NCBI RefSeq assembly: GCF_002994745.2
Contig: NC_037088.1
Span: forward strand, 68,156,397 to 68,220,396
Length of the DNA stretch: 64,000 bases
Direction: 5' to 3'
From: Rosa chinensis
Taxonomy: Eukaryota; Streptophyta; Magnoliopsida; Rosales; Rosaceae
A program made the translations under genes and the position numbers. The notes beneath the pieces are model-generated. The model searched no databases and was not told the DNA's origin. It was given only the letters and a program-made list of their open reading frames with translations. Shown in pieces: positions 1 to 10,867 of the stretch (position 1 is its first letter; each line of letters starts with the position of its first letter).

Positions 1-15
1 TGGTGGAGCTGTACT

Positions 16-279
16 GATCTTAATTTGTTTGTTATTTCTGCAATACTCAGCAACATTTTGTTTGCAGGTCAGTAGCTATAGTCTGATTATCAGTTTTGTA
101 TTGCAAGTCAGTAGCTTTAGTTTTGTGTTTATGGTACTTTCTTATTGGATCTTAATTTGTTTGTTATTTCTACAGGACTCAGCAATATTTCGTTTGCAGG
201 TCAGTAGCTATAGTATGATTATCAGTTTTGTATTAAGGGTCAGTAGCTTTAGTTTTGTGTTTATGGTACTTTCTTATTG
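16..279. repeat. Two-copy tandem repeat, 132-bp unit
   Basis: The units 16-147 and 148-279 both begin gatcttaatttgtttg and are about 90% alike; a third copy breaks off after 280. The repeat happens to be open in one frame (29-298), but the peptide is a low-complexity Ser/Val/Phe string with no recognisable domain, so I do not call it a gene. The rest of 1-660 shows nothing that I recognise. Confidence 0.8.
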
Positions 280-691
280 GATTGGTGGTGTTGTGTAATG
301 TTAGTTTGACAAAAAAATTGTTGCTTTTTTTGGTTGCTTTTTTTGGTTCTGTGTTATTGCAAGTTCATGGATTAGTTGCAAAATTTGCTGCTTGTATCAT
401 CTACTTCTTTTTGTTTTTTCTTTTCCAATTTTTGACTCAGAAAGAAATGGAAGAAACTATAAGGATTAGGCTCCATGTTTAGTGATAGTTCTTATGTGTT
501 TGAATGCTATGATTATTGAAGAGAAAGGATTAGAGTTGTTTCAACATATTTAAAGAGAAAAGATTAGAGTTGTAATCGCCAAAGCATTTTTGGGCACACT
601 TTATCATCCCTTATGCTCTGTGTTGTCGGTTGACTTGCAGGATAGAGCTAATGAAAGCAATGCTAAAGTGAGCAAACGCGAGAAGGCCAGG

Positions 692-780
692 CTAGTATAC
701 TACTGGGGGCCAGTATACTACTGGAGATCAGTACACTACTGAGGGTCAGTATACTGCTGGGGGTGATATACTACTGGGGA
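692..780. repeat. Degenerate minisatellite, about 20-22 bp unit
   Basis: About four to five copies of a unit like agtatactactgggggcc follow one another, with spelling variants (gtacactactgagg, gtatactgctgggg, atatactactgggg). The array abuts the conserved block that begins at about 781. Confidence 0.75.
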
Positions 781-960
781 TCACCTTTTTCTCTCTCTTT
801 CCTTCGTCCCTAGCTTGTGTTCGCGGAGAGCGAGTTGGAGCCGGCGAGGAGCTCGGTGAAGAGGGCATTCAAATCTACTTCTTTTTCATCCCATATGCAA
901 TTCCCCATAGAAAGTGAATCTCAAATAGATTCACCGAGCCAATCTCCCTAATCTAGGCTA
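781..960. repeat. Copy 0 of the nuclease-gene 3' flank block
   Basis: This stretch (ctttccttcgtccctagcttgtgttcgcggag onward) recurs at about 4335-4550 and 12635-12870. At 12.6 kb it lies about 165 bp beyond the stop codon of the EXO1-like gene. It therefore marks the downstream end of a third, mostly lost unit of the gene-pair array. It is GC-richer than its surroundings. In the 12.6-kb copy it can be read as a Ser-rich ORF, but there is no coding support. Confidence 0.7.
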
Positions 961-1448
961 TGTCCTTTTTGAGTTTATGTCAAAAGACTCATGAACCGAT
1001 TTCACTCGCCTATTCTTTTGTCTGGAGTGGAAGATTTTAATTAGGGATAATGATCACTTACCACAAAATACCAAAATACACCCTATACACTCCACCAACT
1101 TATTTTTAACCCCATTCACACAAAAGTTTTCTCTTTTTCTCCCAACTATTCGTTTCACTAAATGTTTTTACCATTAGTAAACCCCCCCCCCCCCCCCCCC
1201 CCCCCATGAGTCTTTTGACATAAACTCAAAAAGGACATAGCCTATTCTTTTGTCTGGAGTGGAAGATTTTAATTAGGGATAATGATCACTTACCACAAAA
1301 TACCAAAATACACCCTATACACTCCACCAACTTATTTTTAACCCCATTCACACAAAAGTTTTCTCTTTTTCTCCCAACTATTCCTTTCACTAAATGTTTT
1401 TACCATTAGTAAACCCCCCCCCCCCCCCCTCTCTCTCTCTCTCTCTCC
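958..1448. repeat. Inverted plus direct repeat around poly-C tracts
   Basis: A 36-bp segment at 958-993 reappears exactly inverted at 1205-1240. It is followed by a direct copy (1241-1429) of 1009-1205. Each direct copy ends in a run of C (about 24 and 16 residues); the second continues into (TC)n to 1448. The arrangement A-B-A'(inverted)-B looks like a template-switch duplication; an assembly artefact at the homopolymer is the alternative. Confidence 0.8.
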
Positions 1449-1489
1449 AATTCTTGCTTTTACTATTATTTTTCTTTTACTCACAAAAA

Positions 1490-2250
1490 GGAGCATCCAT
1501 TTGTAAATTCACGATGGTTGTGAGCTACTCTTAACTTGTTTAGGTATCATCTATCCACGACCCAATTCAGGCACTTGGTGTATGGATTTTATATCATTTT
1601 GGATGATGAAAAGCCCTATTTTGGAACTTTGGATGAGACTTGGAGTCAATTATCCTATTTGGTTGTAACAAATTAACTATTTGACCTAGGAAAATTGCAT
1701 TTTAGCTAGTTGATTTGCAAAGGTTCCGCTCTCACTAAAAGCCACCAAAAATTGAACAAAAAGAGGTTTAATGCATTGAAGAAGTTTCCTCACGTGCACG
1801 TACATATAGAAATTTGGTAGATTGTCATTACCACCACCTCATAGTAAGCAAGCCAACTTTGTCCCAATTCCGTGCAACTCGCAACTAATTTTGCATTGTC
1901 AAACATATCGGTTTGTGATTAGGTTGGATCTGGGGTGCGGAGAAAAAAAATGAAAAAGAAGAGACATTTGGTAATTAGTTTTGGGATAGCTATACCGACT
2001 AAAATTATCATGGAATGAAACTATGAGAGAAAGCAACCAGCATAAGCTAAAATCAGTAAAATGTTTTCCACCCAAAACAGAGAAAGCAGCAAACTAGACG
2101 GTAAAAAGAAACCCTAAAATATAAGTGGCAAGAAAGTGAAGAAACTATGTATCGTGCATATGGCCCATAAAGTGCAGTTTAAGTCACCAGAGAGCAAGTC
2201 TGCTGGAGCTGCATAACACATAATCTGATCTTGTCTAATCTTCATCTATT
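1490..2250. other. Duplicated flank of the gene-pair array, no gene
   Basis: Parts of 1550-1960 match 5290-5570 (for example the stretch around caactttgtcccaattccgtgcaac), and 1960-2250 matches 7175-7420. This is the spacer between one nuclease 3' flank and the next KRR1-like gene. I see no ORF or RNA gene in it. Confidence 0.7.
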
Positions 2251-2257
2251 CGGAGCT

Positions 2258-3753
2258 TTAAACATCATCAAGGAACACTTCATGAAAATGGTCTTCATCA
2301 AAAGGATCATCGCCAAGAAGACAACTAGTCACAAGATTCCTGACTATACTTGTTGACCCAAATTTATCGGAAAGAACAACAACAGCTGCTTCCTATATAT
2401 TCATTAAAGAGCAAATTAAAAATCACAAATAGTAGCAGCAGCAGCAACAACAACAAATAAATAACTCTTACTTGATAAAGAACAAAGCAGGACAGCTTTC
2501 GAGGTAGTCCCTGCATACCCATCCATCATATTGTGAAAGATTAGAACGGCTGGAATAAATGACTCACAAATTTGCGAAAGTGGTTAAGCCTGATTTAGTA
2601 GGAAAAAATGACTCACAAATTTGTCTTCAAATTTGAATATGAAATCATGATACTTGCTTGAAAAATCATCCTGCAGACAAAGGAAAAAAAAAATCAGCAG
2701 AGGCAAAGGAATTAGGCTACAGGTGCAGAAAAGAAAAATGCTAACATCAAACTTTACTCACCATATTGTCATTCTAATAGTAAACGTCACATGTAAACTC
2801 GGGAAAAAATCCGAATAAAATAAATCACAAGAATTGTTTCTTTTGAATAATAATGAGACGAAAAAAAATTGACAGACACCTGCTCTATAGAAAGAAAATG
2901 GAAGGAAATAATAAGATGCCAACCTCAGTCATGCCATCTGGTATTGTAATTTTCATGACATCACTATGGACACTGCCGGAGACGATTGGTTCAACCTGCA
3001 ATGTCGTGCACTCAGATGAGATAAATAGTATAAAACAAATTGTTCAACAGAAAAAGAAGTATCGTATGATTAAGTTTCCCGGAGTTTTCAATTAAGTTGA
3101 AAATAGCAACAATAACAAGAACATTTAATAATACAAATTGAACATCAGCTTTTCATTAAGATGCCGTTGTTCTGATGTAAACTAAATGAATATTATTCAT
3201 CCTGCACAAGTATAATTACCTTATGCCGGAAGAAGATGAAAGAACACCAGCCTCACTTAGCAACTAGTTAAATCAAGAAATCATGTTGAACATATAGGAT
3301 CATATCAGATAAGAAAACAATGACAAATGATCTGATGCCAGTACCCATTCAGTGCCAAGACCACATGCCAGAACACAGAGAGCACGTGCACCCCTGTAAA
3401 TGATCCTTCGGTCCTGGGTACGTTCTGTTGCACTAACAGTCATCTTACACTCATCCCAGTTCAATTCGCATGAAAGGCCATGAGATTCAAAGACTGTTTC
3501 CACCTCTTTCTTCCAGACTTGGTTCAGATTCTCTTCTTCTGCACAAATAATCACACGGGTTTTATTTCAACCATATGAGACAATAATGGGGGACACGCAT
3601 ATATTCATTTTGTTAAAACCCCACCCCCATCGGGAGAGCAGCCGAGAATAAGAACAAGAGATCGAGGAACGTACTGCAGAGACCCTGCTTCTTGAATAAC
3701 AGAGTCATTGATTCGTAGCCAGTGTTGTCGAGCTTCTGCGAATTTTCGTCCAT
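2258..3753 (-). CDS. KRR1-like small protein, copy A
   Basis: Six exons on the minus strand: 3675-3753, 3345-3538, 2924-2995, 2617-2670, 2472-2510 and 2258-2392. All junctions are GT-AG and phases fit, giving 190 residues. The ATG (MDENSQ) lies 84 bp below a TATAAATA box. Residues about 29-110 resemble the N-terminal half of the KRR1 small-subunit processome protein: LNQVW, then GLSCELNWDECKMTVSAT, and SDVMKI where KRR1 has CDIIKI. The canonical KRR1 KH core and basic tail are missing; the C-terminal 80 residues, ending in an acidic DDPFDEDHFHE segment, match nothing I know. A near-identical architecture at 7424-8965 shows this is a duplicated gene, not random ORFs. Function is unknown. A role in rRNA processing would be inference from the KRR1 resemblance only, and that resemblance is moderate. 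Confidence 0.6.
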
Positions 3754-3836
3754 ACTGTTATCGCTCTAGCTCTTTTCCATCGTCTTCGAATTCCAGACGT
3801 CTCAGTATTTTGGAGGATTTTGGTAGTGGAAGAGAG

Positions 3837-3844
3837 TATTTATA
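3837..3844 (-). promoter_or_regulatory. TATA box of KRR1-like copy A
   Basis: TATAAATA on the minus strand, 84 bp upstream of the ATG at 3753. The same box occurs at the same distance in copy B, which supports the chosen starts. Confidence 0.6.
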
Positions 3845-3929
3845 GGCATTCATAAGTCCAATCAAGGGCCTTCTCGTCGAAGCCCACGATTCCAAGGAAT
3901 AAGGAAAGAATCCCAAACCAAAAAAGTTG

Positions 3930-4640
3930 ATGTAGATCGAGAAATTTGATGTAGATCATCTGGGAGAGACAGTTAAGTATGGGCTGAATACTTTGGAAAG
4001 ATTTTTTGTTAGTAAGAAAAGCCGAAAAGAATAATTAGGAGGAGAAAGAAGACAACGAAGAAAACAAAGGTGTTTTCCTAGCCCTAAGCTAGTTGCGCAC
4101 TCTTCTCCATTTAATGCTTGTTAGAATATATACGGCTAACTAAGAGTCATGATATTATTTCATGATATTCTCCAATTACTTGTTGTAATTTGGAATTTAG
4201 GCACACTGTCCCTCCATATATTCTGAAGTCTCATTAATGGTCATGCTTAGGCCAACAGTATTACTCAATTTCTTTAATTTTGTAAAGGACCCTTCTTTAT
4301 GTCTAGCTAGCTGAAATGTGGGAAGCACCTAGTCGCTGGCTTGTGTTCGAGGAGACCGAGCTGAAGCTGGCGAGGAGCCCGGTGAAGATCGAGGGCGTTC
4401 AAATCTACTTCTTCTTCATCCCATGGGAACATGCAGTTCCTTAAAAAGTGAATCTCAATTAGAATCACCCATCAAATTCAAATCTATTATGGGATATAAA
4501 AACCTCATCATGCTCTTTGCTGGAAGAGCCCATCTCCCTAATCTGGGTTATGTCGTTGAGTTTATGTCAAAAGATTCATGAACGGATTTCACTTGACTAT
4601 ATATTCTTTTATCTGGGGTAGAAGATTTTAACTAAAATGG
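3930..4640 (+). pseudogene. 3' remnant of an EXO1-like nuclease gene
   Basis: From about 3940 the sequence matches the last codons, stop and 3' flank of the EXO1-like gene at 10868-12471. The C-terminal reading YGLNTLERFFVSKKSRKE plus stop (3978-4034) corresponds to [18 protein letters not shown] there. The flank block (4335-4640) also follows. Just to the left, the KRR1-like upstream region stops matching copy B after about 3929. This implies a deletion of roughly 3.2 kb that removed the nuclease promoter and nearly all its exons. It has no coding capacity left. Confidence 0.7.
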
Positions 4641-4732
4641 GATATTGTGGTATGGAAGACTCAATTAATTATTATTCGATGAACTGTAATGGGTTTCTTC
4701 CTCTCAATTAGGTATTCAAGGCCTAATTTAGG

Positions 4733-4950
4733 TGTTTTTTTTTTTTTTGAGTAAAGAAATCTCTCCCTAACACACCCAACACTTAGAAAACCAAAAAGGT
4801 AAGCATGACTTGCAGAAAGAGGAAGTGCATTGCTCCAGCTTTGAGCAGGGTTGTGGTGACCAGCTTTGGCAATTGCATAAGCAAGGAAGTTTGCTTCACG
4901 TTTGAGGAGCTGATATTTAGCAAACGCCCTATATGGCTCGTCCATGAGAC
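4733..4950 (-). mobile_element. LINE fragment, RNase H C-terminus
   Basis: A T-run (4735-4748; poly-A on the minus strand) is preceded in minus orientation by coding sequence. It reads LLKREANFLAYAIAKAGHH and then LSASHAYLF. This is the C-terminal end of the RNase H domain typical of plant LINEs and RVT_3 proteins (usual form REANxxADALAKxGH; here the Asp position is Tyr). It is truncated at the 5' side and sits inside the array flank. Confidence 0.65.
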
Positions 4951-4962
4951 TTGATGTCAATT

Positions 4963-4966
<4 letters not shown>

Positions 4967-4995
<29 letters not shown>

Positions 4996-5180
4996 GGAGA
5001 AATGCAACATTTCATAGATGGGGCAAAGGCCAGAGAAAAGACTAAGGCTCAAGAACAGATACAATTGGAAAGTTATACCCTCCAACTAGATCAAACATGA
5101 TCTAGAGAAAGGAGAGAACAACAAAGTGCAGGAAAATAAAACAGCCGATACAGAAAAAAGCAAAACAGCAGAAGCTCGTT
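4967..5180 (-). mobile_element. LINE 3'-UTR fragment with long poly-A
   Basis: A run of 29 T (4967-4995), then, read on the minus strand, a typical plant LINE tail: ctttgccccatctatgaaat followed by gttgcatttctcc just before the A-run. No coding sequence remains. The right edge (about 5180) is set where similarity to the array flank resumes, so it is approximate. Confidence 0.6.
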
Positions 5181-5350
5181 TGTGCAAGTTAATTATTTGA
5201 TCTAAGAAAAGCTCGTGATTGCAAAGATACGATTTATGAGATCATAATATTTTTCTTTTTAAGTCTTTATGCATAAACTAACTCTCAAATCAAATATCAT
5301 ACCACTCTCACAAAAAATTGTACAAAAAGAGGTTTCTTCTTGCTAAAATG

Positions 5351-5351
<1 letters not shown>

Positions 5352-5381
<30 letters not shown>
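5352..5381. repeat. Poly-G run of 30
   Basis: Uninterrupted G homopolymer. Its length is unlikely to be exact in any assembly. The corresponding position in the flank near 1740 lacks it. Confidence 0.95.
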
Positions 5382-5382
<1 letters not shown>

Positions 5383-5572
5383 GGTTTCTTTCAAGTTCAC
5401 GTGCACATATAGAAATTGGATAATCTGTCATTCAAACTCATGCCACCACCTCATAGCAAGCAACTTTGTCCCAATTCCGTGCAACTTGCAACTAATTTTG
5501 CCTTCATTAGTAGCAGTTTGGGAATTAGGTTGGATCTGGGGTGCAGAGAAAAAATGGGCAAAAAGATAAACA

Positions 5573-7169
5573 TGTTGGTGCCAATTTCGGCATCAACGAG
5601 TTAACGAAGGTTCCGTTGAAATCCAAGTGTAAAGTGGCGGGGTTGTTTTCTTCAAGTGGGCCTATCTTTTCCTTCGATTAGTTTGGCTACGTGAGTAGCC
5701 CTGGTCATCCACTTGTGACTAAAGGTATGCCCTGGTAGTCCTGTGCCTAGCCTTGGTCGTTCACCTCTTGTGACTGAAGGTATGGCCTCGGGCTTCCTTC
5801 ACCTGATCCTGGGCCTCCAAGCTACCTTGTTTGGTGAGACTGATAGTCTCGTCTCGGACTTCCTTCACCTGGTGTTGGGCTTCCAAGCTCCTTTCTTGGG
5901 TGGAACTGATGGCCTCACGTCGGGCTTCCTCCACCTCGTGTTGGGCTTCCAAGCTCCTTGTTGGGTGAAGCTGATAGTCTCGTCTCGGACTTCTTTCACC
6001 TCATGTTGGGCTTCCAAGCTCCTTTCTTGGGTGGAACTGATGGCCTCACGTCGGGCTTCCTCCACCTCGTGTTGGGCTTCCAAGCTCCTTGCTGGGTGAA
6101 GCTAATAGTCTCGTCTCGGACTTCCTTCACCTGATGTTGGGCTTCCTCCACCTCGTGTTGGTCTTCCAAGCTCCCTTCTTGGGTGGAACTGATGGCCTCG
6201 TCTCAGACTTCCTTCACCTGATGTTGGGCTTCCTCCACCTCGTGTTGGGCTTCCAAGCTCCCTTCTTGGGTGGAACTGATGGCCTCACGTCGGGCATACT
6301 CCACCTCGTGTTGGGCTTCCACCACCTCGAGTTGGCGGAGCTCTATGGAAAAGGCTATGCATTTGGCAGAGCTTTCAAAGAGAAGAGAAAGTTGAAGTCC
6401 TCCCCTAAGCCTTGTGAAGGCTGGGTATTTATAGGAGAAGAGAGTTGACGTGGAGAGGGAAAGGCATGGCTCAATCCCATAAAATCGGGGTGTCAGCCCC
6501 CCACTCTCTGCCTACTGACACTCCAAGGGATGGCTTTGACAGAGTTGGTGACAGGTGTCACCACCATGTGGTCCGATATGGTTGGTGAAGGGTCAGAGAC
6601 AGGTGTCGCCTATCCAAGCTTCCCTTTTCCTGGAATTACTCTTAGGCCATGCCTTATGTCGGAACTTGACACGTGGCATGGTTGGTGAGATTTTGCTTTG
6701 ATTGGGGCTCCATGTCTCTTCATGATGATTACATGTGCGTGAGCTTGGAGGTCGAGGCTTTAGCCTTGGAGCTCGTGGTCATGATCCTTAGAGGTCGAGG
6801 CTTCTAAGCTTGGGGGCCGAACTCTTGGTCTTGGGGGTTGAGACTCTTGGTTCCTTTGGACCGTGCTATTCTAGTAGTGAGGTCGTGATATGCTTTTGCC
6901 TTGCCATCCAAGATGGTGAGTCAATGACATGGTGACCGTCCAAGACTTAAGAGGTGGAGATCCAAGGTTGAAGACTTGGAGTACCAAAGTGAGGCATCTC
7001 ACTAGTCATGATTATTTCCATCTTAGGGTTATCTTTTCTTTCTCGATGAAAGGTTTAAGTGCGTTGAAAGGTCAGAGTCCTACGTGGACTCTTTGACATT
7101 TCAACGCGTACCACGTGGAATGGGTTGAAAAGTCAAAAGTATTTGTCGAACCAAATTATGACATCAACA
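5573..7169 (+). mobile_element. Solo LTR, 1.6 kb
   Basis: The element begins TGTTG and ends CAACA, and is bounded by perfect 5-bp target duplications AAACA (5568-5572 and 7170-7174). Compared with the allied flank at about 1960, it is a clean insertion: similarity stops at 5570 and resumes at 7175. No second LTR, primer-binding site or ORF is present, so it is a solo LTR left by recombination. A TATA-like tatttata at 6426-6433 suggests a plus-strand promoter. A 65-bp tandem repeat lies upstream of that box. The long antisense and sense ORFs across the repeat are by-products of it. Confidence 0.8.
5810..6335. repeat. Tandem repeat inside the solo LTR, 65/86-bp units
   Basis: The phrase gggcttccaagctcc (with small changes) starts at 5877, 5943, 6008, 6074, 6160 and 6247, with a partial copy at 6313. 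Spacing is 64-66 bp, then about 86 bp where a half unit is added. The array sits in what would be the U3 region, about 100 bp upstream of the TATA-like box. Confidence 0.85.
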
Positions 7170-7423
7170 AAACATTTGATGAGAAATCTGGTAATTAGTT
7201 ATGGGATGGCTAACAAAGCTACCTACTAAAAATTAACATGGAATGAGAGAGAGCAACCACATAAACACACCAGTAAAATGTTTTCTACCCAAAACAGTGA
7301 AAGCAGCAAACTAGACGGTTCATAAAAGTGCAGTTTAAGTCAGCACTCAACAGAGAGCAAGTGTGCCTGGAGCTGCATAACACATAATCTGATCTTTTGT
7401 CTAACCTTCATCTATTGGGTGCT

Positions 7424-8965
7424 TTAAAGATCATCAAGGAACAATTCATGAAAATGGTCTTCATCAAAAGGGTCATCGCCAATTAGACAACTATACACAA
7501 GATTCCTCACTGTACTTGTTGACCCGGCTTTATCGGAAAGGACGACAACCGCTGCTTCCTATTCATTTAAGAGGAAAATTAGAAATCAAAAAACCGGAAA
7601 TAAGGTTCAAATCACAAATAGTAGCAGCAGCAACAACAACAAATAAATAACTCTTACTTGATAAAGAACAAAGCAGGACAGCTTTCGAGGTAGTCCCTGC
7701 ATATATACCCATCCATCATATTGTGAAAAATTAGAACAGCTGGAATAAATATACTTAACAGAAAGTGAAACTATAAAAATATCTGCATGAAAAGCCTGAT
7801 TTAGTAGGAAAAATTACTCACAAATTTGTGTTCAAATTTGTCTATGAAATCATGATACTTGCTTGAAAAATCATCCTGCAGACAATAAATAGAATTACCA
7901 GAGGCACAGGAATTAGGCTACATGTGCCAAAAAAAAAAAACATACTAACATCAAACTTTACTCACGAATCACCATATTGCCATTCTCATAGTAAAGGTCA
8001 CACACTCACACATGAAAACTCAGGAAAAAGTTCGAATAAAATCATAAGACTTCTTTCTTTTGAATAATATACGAAAGAAAATGGAAGGAAATTGATGAGA
8101 TGCCGACCTCACTCATGCCATCTGGTATTCTGATATACATGACATCACTATAGATACAGCCCGAGACGATTGGTTCAACCTGCAATGTTGTGCACTCGAA
8201 TGAGAAAAACAGTAGAAAACAAATTGTTCAACAGAAACAAGTATCATATGATTAAGTTCCCCGGAGTTTTCAAGTTGAAAATAGCAACAATAACAACAAC
8301 ATCAATAATACAAATTGAACACCAGCTTTTTGTTAATTACGTGATAAAAGAGAGAGAGAGAGAGAATTATGCCGGAAGAAGATGAGAGAACACCTGCCTA
8401 ACTTAGCAACTAGTTAAATCAAGAATCATGTTGAACATATAGGATCATATCAGATAAGAAAACAATGACAAAGGATCTGATGTCAGTACCCATTCAGTGC
8501 CGAGACCACATGCCAGAACAGAGAGAGCATTAAAACCCCTGTCAAAAATATCATGGAACAGAGTACGTTGAGTACGTTTTGTTGCACTGACAGTCATCTT
8601 ACCCTCATCCCAGTTCAATTTGCATGAAAGGCCATGAGATTCAAAGACTGTTTCCACCTCTTTCTTCCAGACTTGGTTCAGATTCTCTTCTTCTGCACAA
8701 ATGGTGATCACACGGGTTTTATTTCAACTATATTAGACAATAATAATGGGGATACGCATTCATTTTTGTTAAAACGCATCGTGAGCGCAGCCGAGAATGG
8801 CCCATGTTATTGAAAAGACATTAATTAATTTAAATGTGAATACAAAACCAAAGGTGAGAATAAGAACAAGAGATCGAGGAACGTACTGCAGAGATCCTGC
8901 TTCTTGAATAACACAGTTTCAGATTCGTAGTATGTGTTATCGATCTCCTGAGAATCTTCGTCCAT
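7424..8965 (-). CDS. KRR1-like small protein, copy B
   Basis: Six exons on the minus strand: 8887-8965, 8490-8692, 8108-8179, 7822-7875, 7658-7696 and 7424-7558. They give 193 residues with every junction in phase. Exon lengths equal those of copy A except exon 2, which is 9 bp longer (the TQRTLFHDIF segment against TQDRRII in A). The start MDEDSQ follows a TATAAATA box at 9043-9050. The KRR1-like part is residues about 29-113, and the acidic tail FDEDHFHELFLDDL is kept. Both copies being open, with substitutions scattered through the exons, argues that at least one product is still selected for. The gene is divergent from the EXO1-like nuclease 1.9 kb to the right. Molecular role unknown. 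Confidence 0.62.
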
Positions 8966-9042
8966 ACTGTTATCGCGTTCGCTCTTTTCCATCGTCTTCG
9001 AATTCCAGACGTCTCCGTATTGTCATTGGTAGAGGAGGAGGG

Positions 9043-9050
9043 TATTTATA
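9043..9050 (-). promoter_or_regulatory. TATA box of KRR1-like copy B
   Basis: TATAAATA on the minus strand, about 78 bp upstream of the ATG at 8965, matching the position in copy A. Confidence 0.6.
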
Positions 9051-9179
9051 AGCATTCAGAAGTCCAATGAGGGGCCTTCTAGTCGAGGCCCACGATTCCA
9101 AGAAATAAGGAAAGAATTCCAAACCAAAAAAGTTAAGGAAAGTATATTTGGAATGGAATCCCAAAACATAAGGAAAGTA

Positions 9180-10394
9180 TGGAAAATCAATTCAAATGCA
9201 TAAGTGTTTATTAATTTAACAAATCGATTTCAGCCAAAAAAAAATTTGAATTTACTATTGGCAAAATACCTACATGAGTTTTTAGGCAAAAAGATTTATC
9301 GTATTTAGTGGGGCTAACCATGTGGCACACTAATTGTCTAGGTGGATTTACTTTTATCCTACCAAATTAAACTTATTTTCTCAATTAAATATAATATTGT
9401 TGTTTCTTAAAAAAAAAGGTTCATAAGGAAAATCCGCCAATTATCAAAGCATTTAATTGTAATATATATAAGATCCAAACATCTTAAAAAGCTTCTTCAT
9501 TTTATTTTATTTTTATTATTATTATTATTTATCAATAGAGCAGCTGTAGTACGGCCGCCATCAGGAGGAAAAGTAAGAAAGAAGACGAGAAGTCCCCCTG
9601 TCAAAAAGAAAAACTGAAAAGCCCCATTGAGTCTAACTAGTTCAATAGGTCATTATAGAGTATATTGTTGAATAAATATTGACAATTTATAGAGAACTAA
9701 AAAGTTTATTGAAGAAATTCCTACATCTTATAACACCTAATTAACAAAATTTAACCTAACAACGTAAAGTATGGAAGCCCACGTACGATATGTCCTGTAT
9801 TAATATTGGTTCATTAATTTAAGCTTTTTTCAATAGTTTAGTAAAAATATTTATGGCCTTTGAGATAATGAACTTTCATACAAAAAGAAGAAGACGAAGT
9901 TGGTATAACACAAGTAATGGAAGTGACATATTCTTCATCATTATTTTGAGCCCTTGGGGTTAGCCCAAATGGGGAGGTGAAAATTAGGACAAGACTAGAC
10001 TAAATCAGAAATATGATTCTCCTCTAACGTAAAAGAAGAAATTCAAGGGAAAATTTAGCGATTTTCTCTAGTTGTCCTCGAGTTTATTCTCTTTACTCTT
10101 GTCATTAAGTCTTTTCGTATTAGGACAAGCTAATAAATAGGGAAATATATTTACTTAGTTATCAGGAAAGGAAAATTCTTAAAGGCACTCATCAAGAAAA
10201 GGTAAGTATAGGTATAATAAATAAATTATGCCTAATGTGATTATGATTATATCTTCTTTATGTGCCCCTATAAATACCGATCTATATATTATTCTCAATG
10301 CACAGTCCCACAGCATTCATAAATTGATCGGATGAGAAGTAAAAGTAAGTAGTTAAGTTGGATATAATTATTTCTTTGTAGGATCTTAAGCTAA
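9180..10394. other. AT-rich spacer, no gene seen
   Basis: Spacer between the divergent KRR1-like and EXO1-like genes. It contains short A/T runs, a (TTA)n stretch near 9511-9528 and no ORF, tRNA or terminal-repeat structure that I can support. Confidence 0.6.
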
Positions 10395-10689
10395 GAGCAA
10401 CTCCAACAGCTTCCCTATAATTTTTGTATTATAGAGAAGCAAAAGTCAAACATTTAGCCTATTTTTCTTCTCAAACTCCAACAGATTCCCTAGTTTACAG
10501 TAATCTATAAAATCTCCATATTCTTCTTTAAAATTTTGGAGTTTGCTGTAAATATAGGGAATTTGGTTTTCTCTCTCCTCACTTTCCCTAAAATAGAGAT
10601 AATTATAGGGAATCTGTTGGAGCAAAAGAGGCTTATTTTTCCCTAAAGTAGAGAAAAATTAAAATATAGGGAATCTGTTGGAGTTGCTC
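10395..10689. mobile_element. PIF/Harbinger-type MITE, 295 bp
   Basis: Terminal inverted repeats begin GAGCAACTCCAACAG and end CTGTTGGAGTTGCTC, flanked by TAA on both sides (10392-10394 and 10690-10692), the 3-bp duplication used by Harbinger/Tourist elements. The motif actccaacagattccct and its complement also occur internally (about 10484 and 10600), so the element can fold into a long hairpin. It lies about 180 bp upstream of the EXO1-like start codon. Confidence 0.8.
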
Positions 10690-10867
10690 TAAGGCATGCA
10701 GAAGCTAGCAAAGTTGATGCGATCTCTGCACCAAACTGCTTATTCCAATTAGCTACAATCAGCTTCGCATGCTCTTGGAGTCAACCATGCAGTAGTGTCA
10801 TAATCTCGGTTATTTAACTTTGAATGCCATTAACATGTATGATAATCCAAGTTGCTGCAGATTGAAG

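Noticed and set aside
29..298. 89-residue open frame at the left edge
   Set aside because: It is a by-product of a 132-bp tandem repeat; low-complexity peptide with no domain.
2258..3753. Calling the small gene a true KRR1
   Set aside because: Only the N-terminal half is similar; the KH core and basic tail of KRR1 are absent.
5743..6448. Several overlapping open frames on both strands with repeated coiled-coil-like peptides
   Set aside because: They follow the 65-bp tandem repeat inside a solo LTR and do not share a conserved frame across units.
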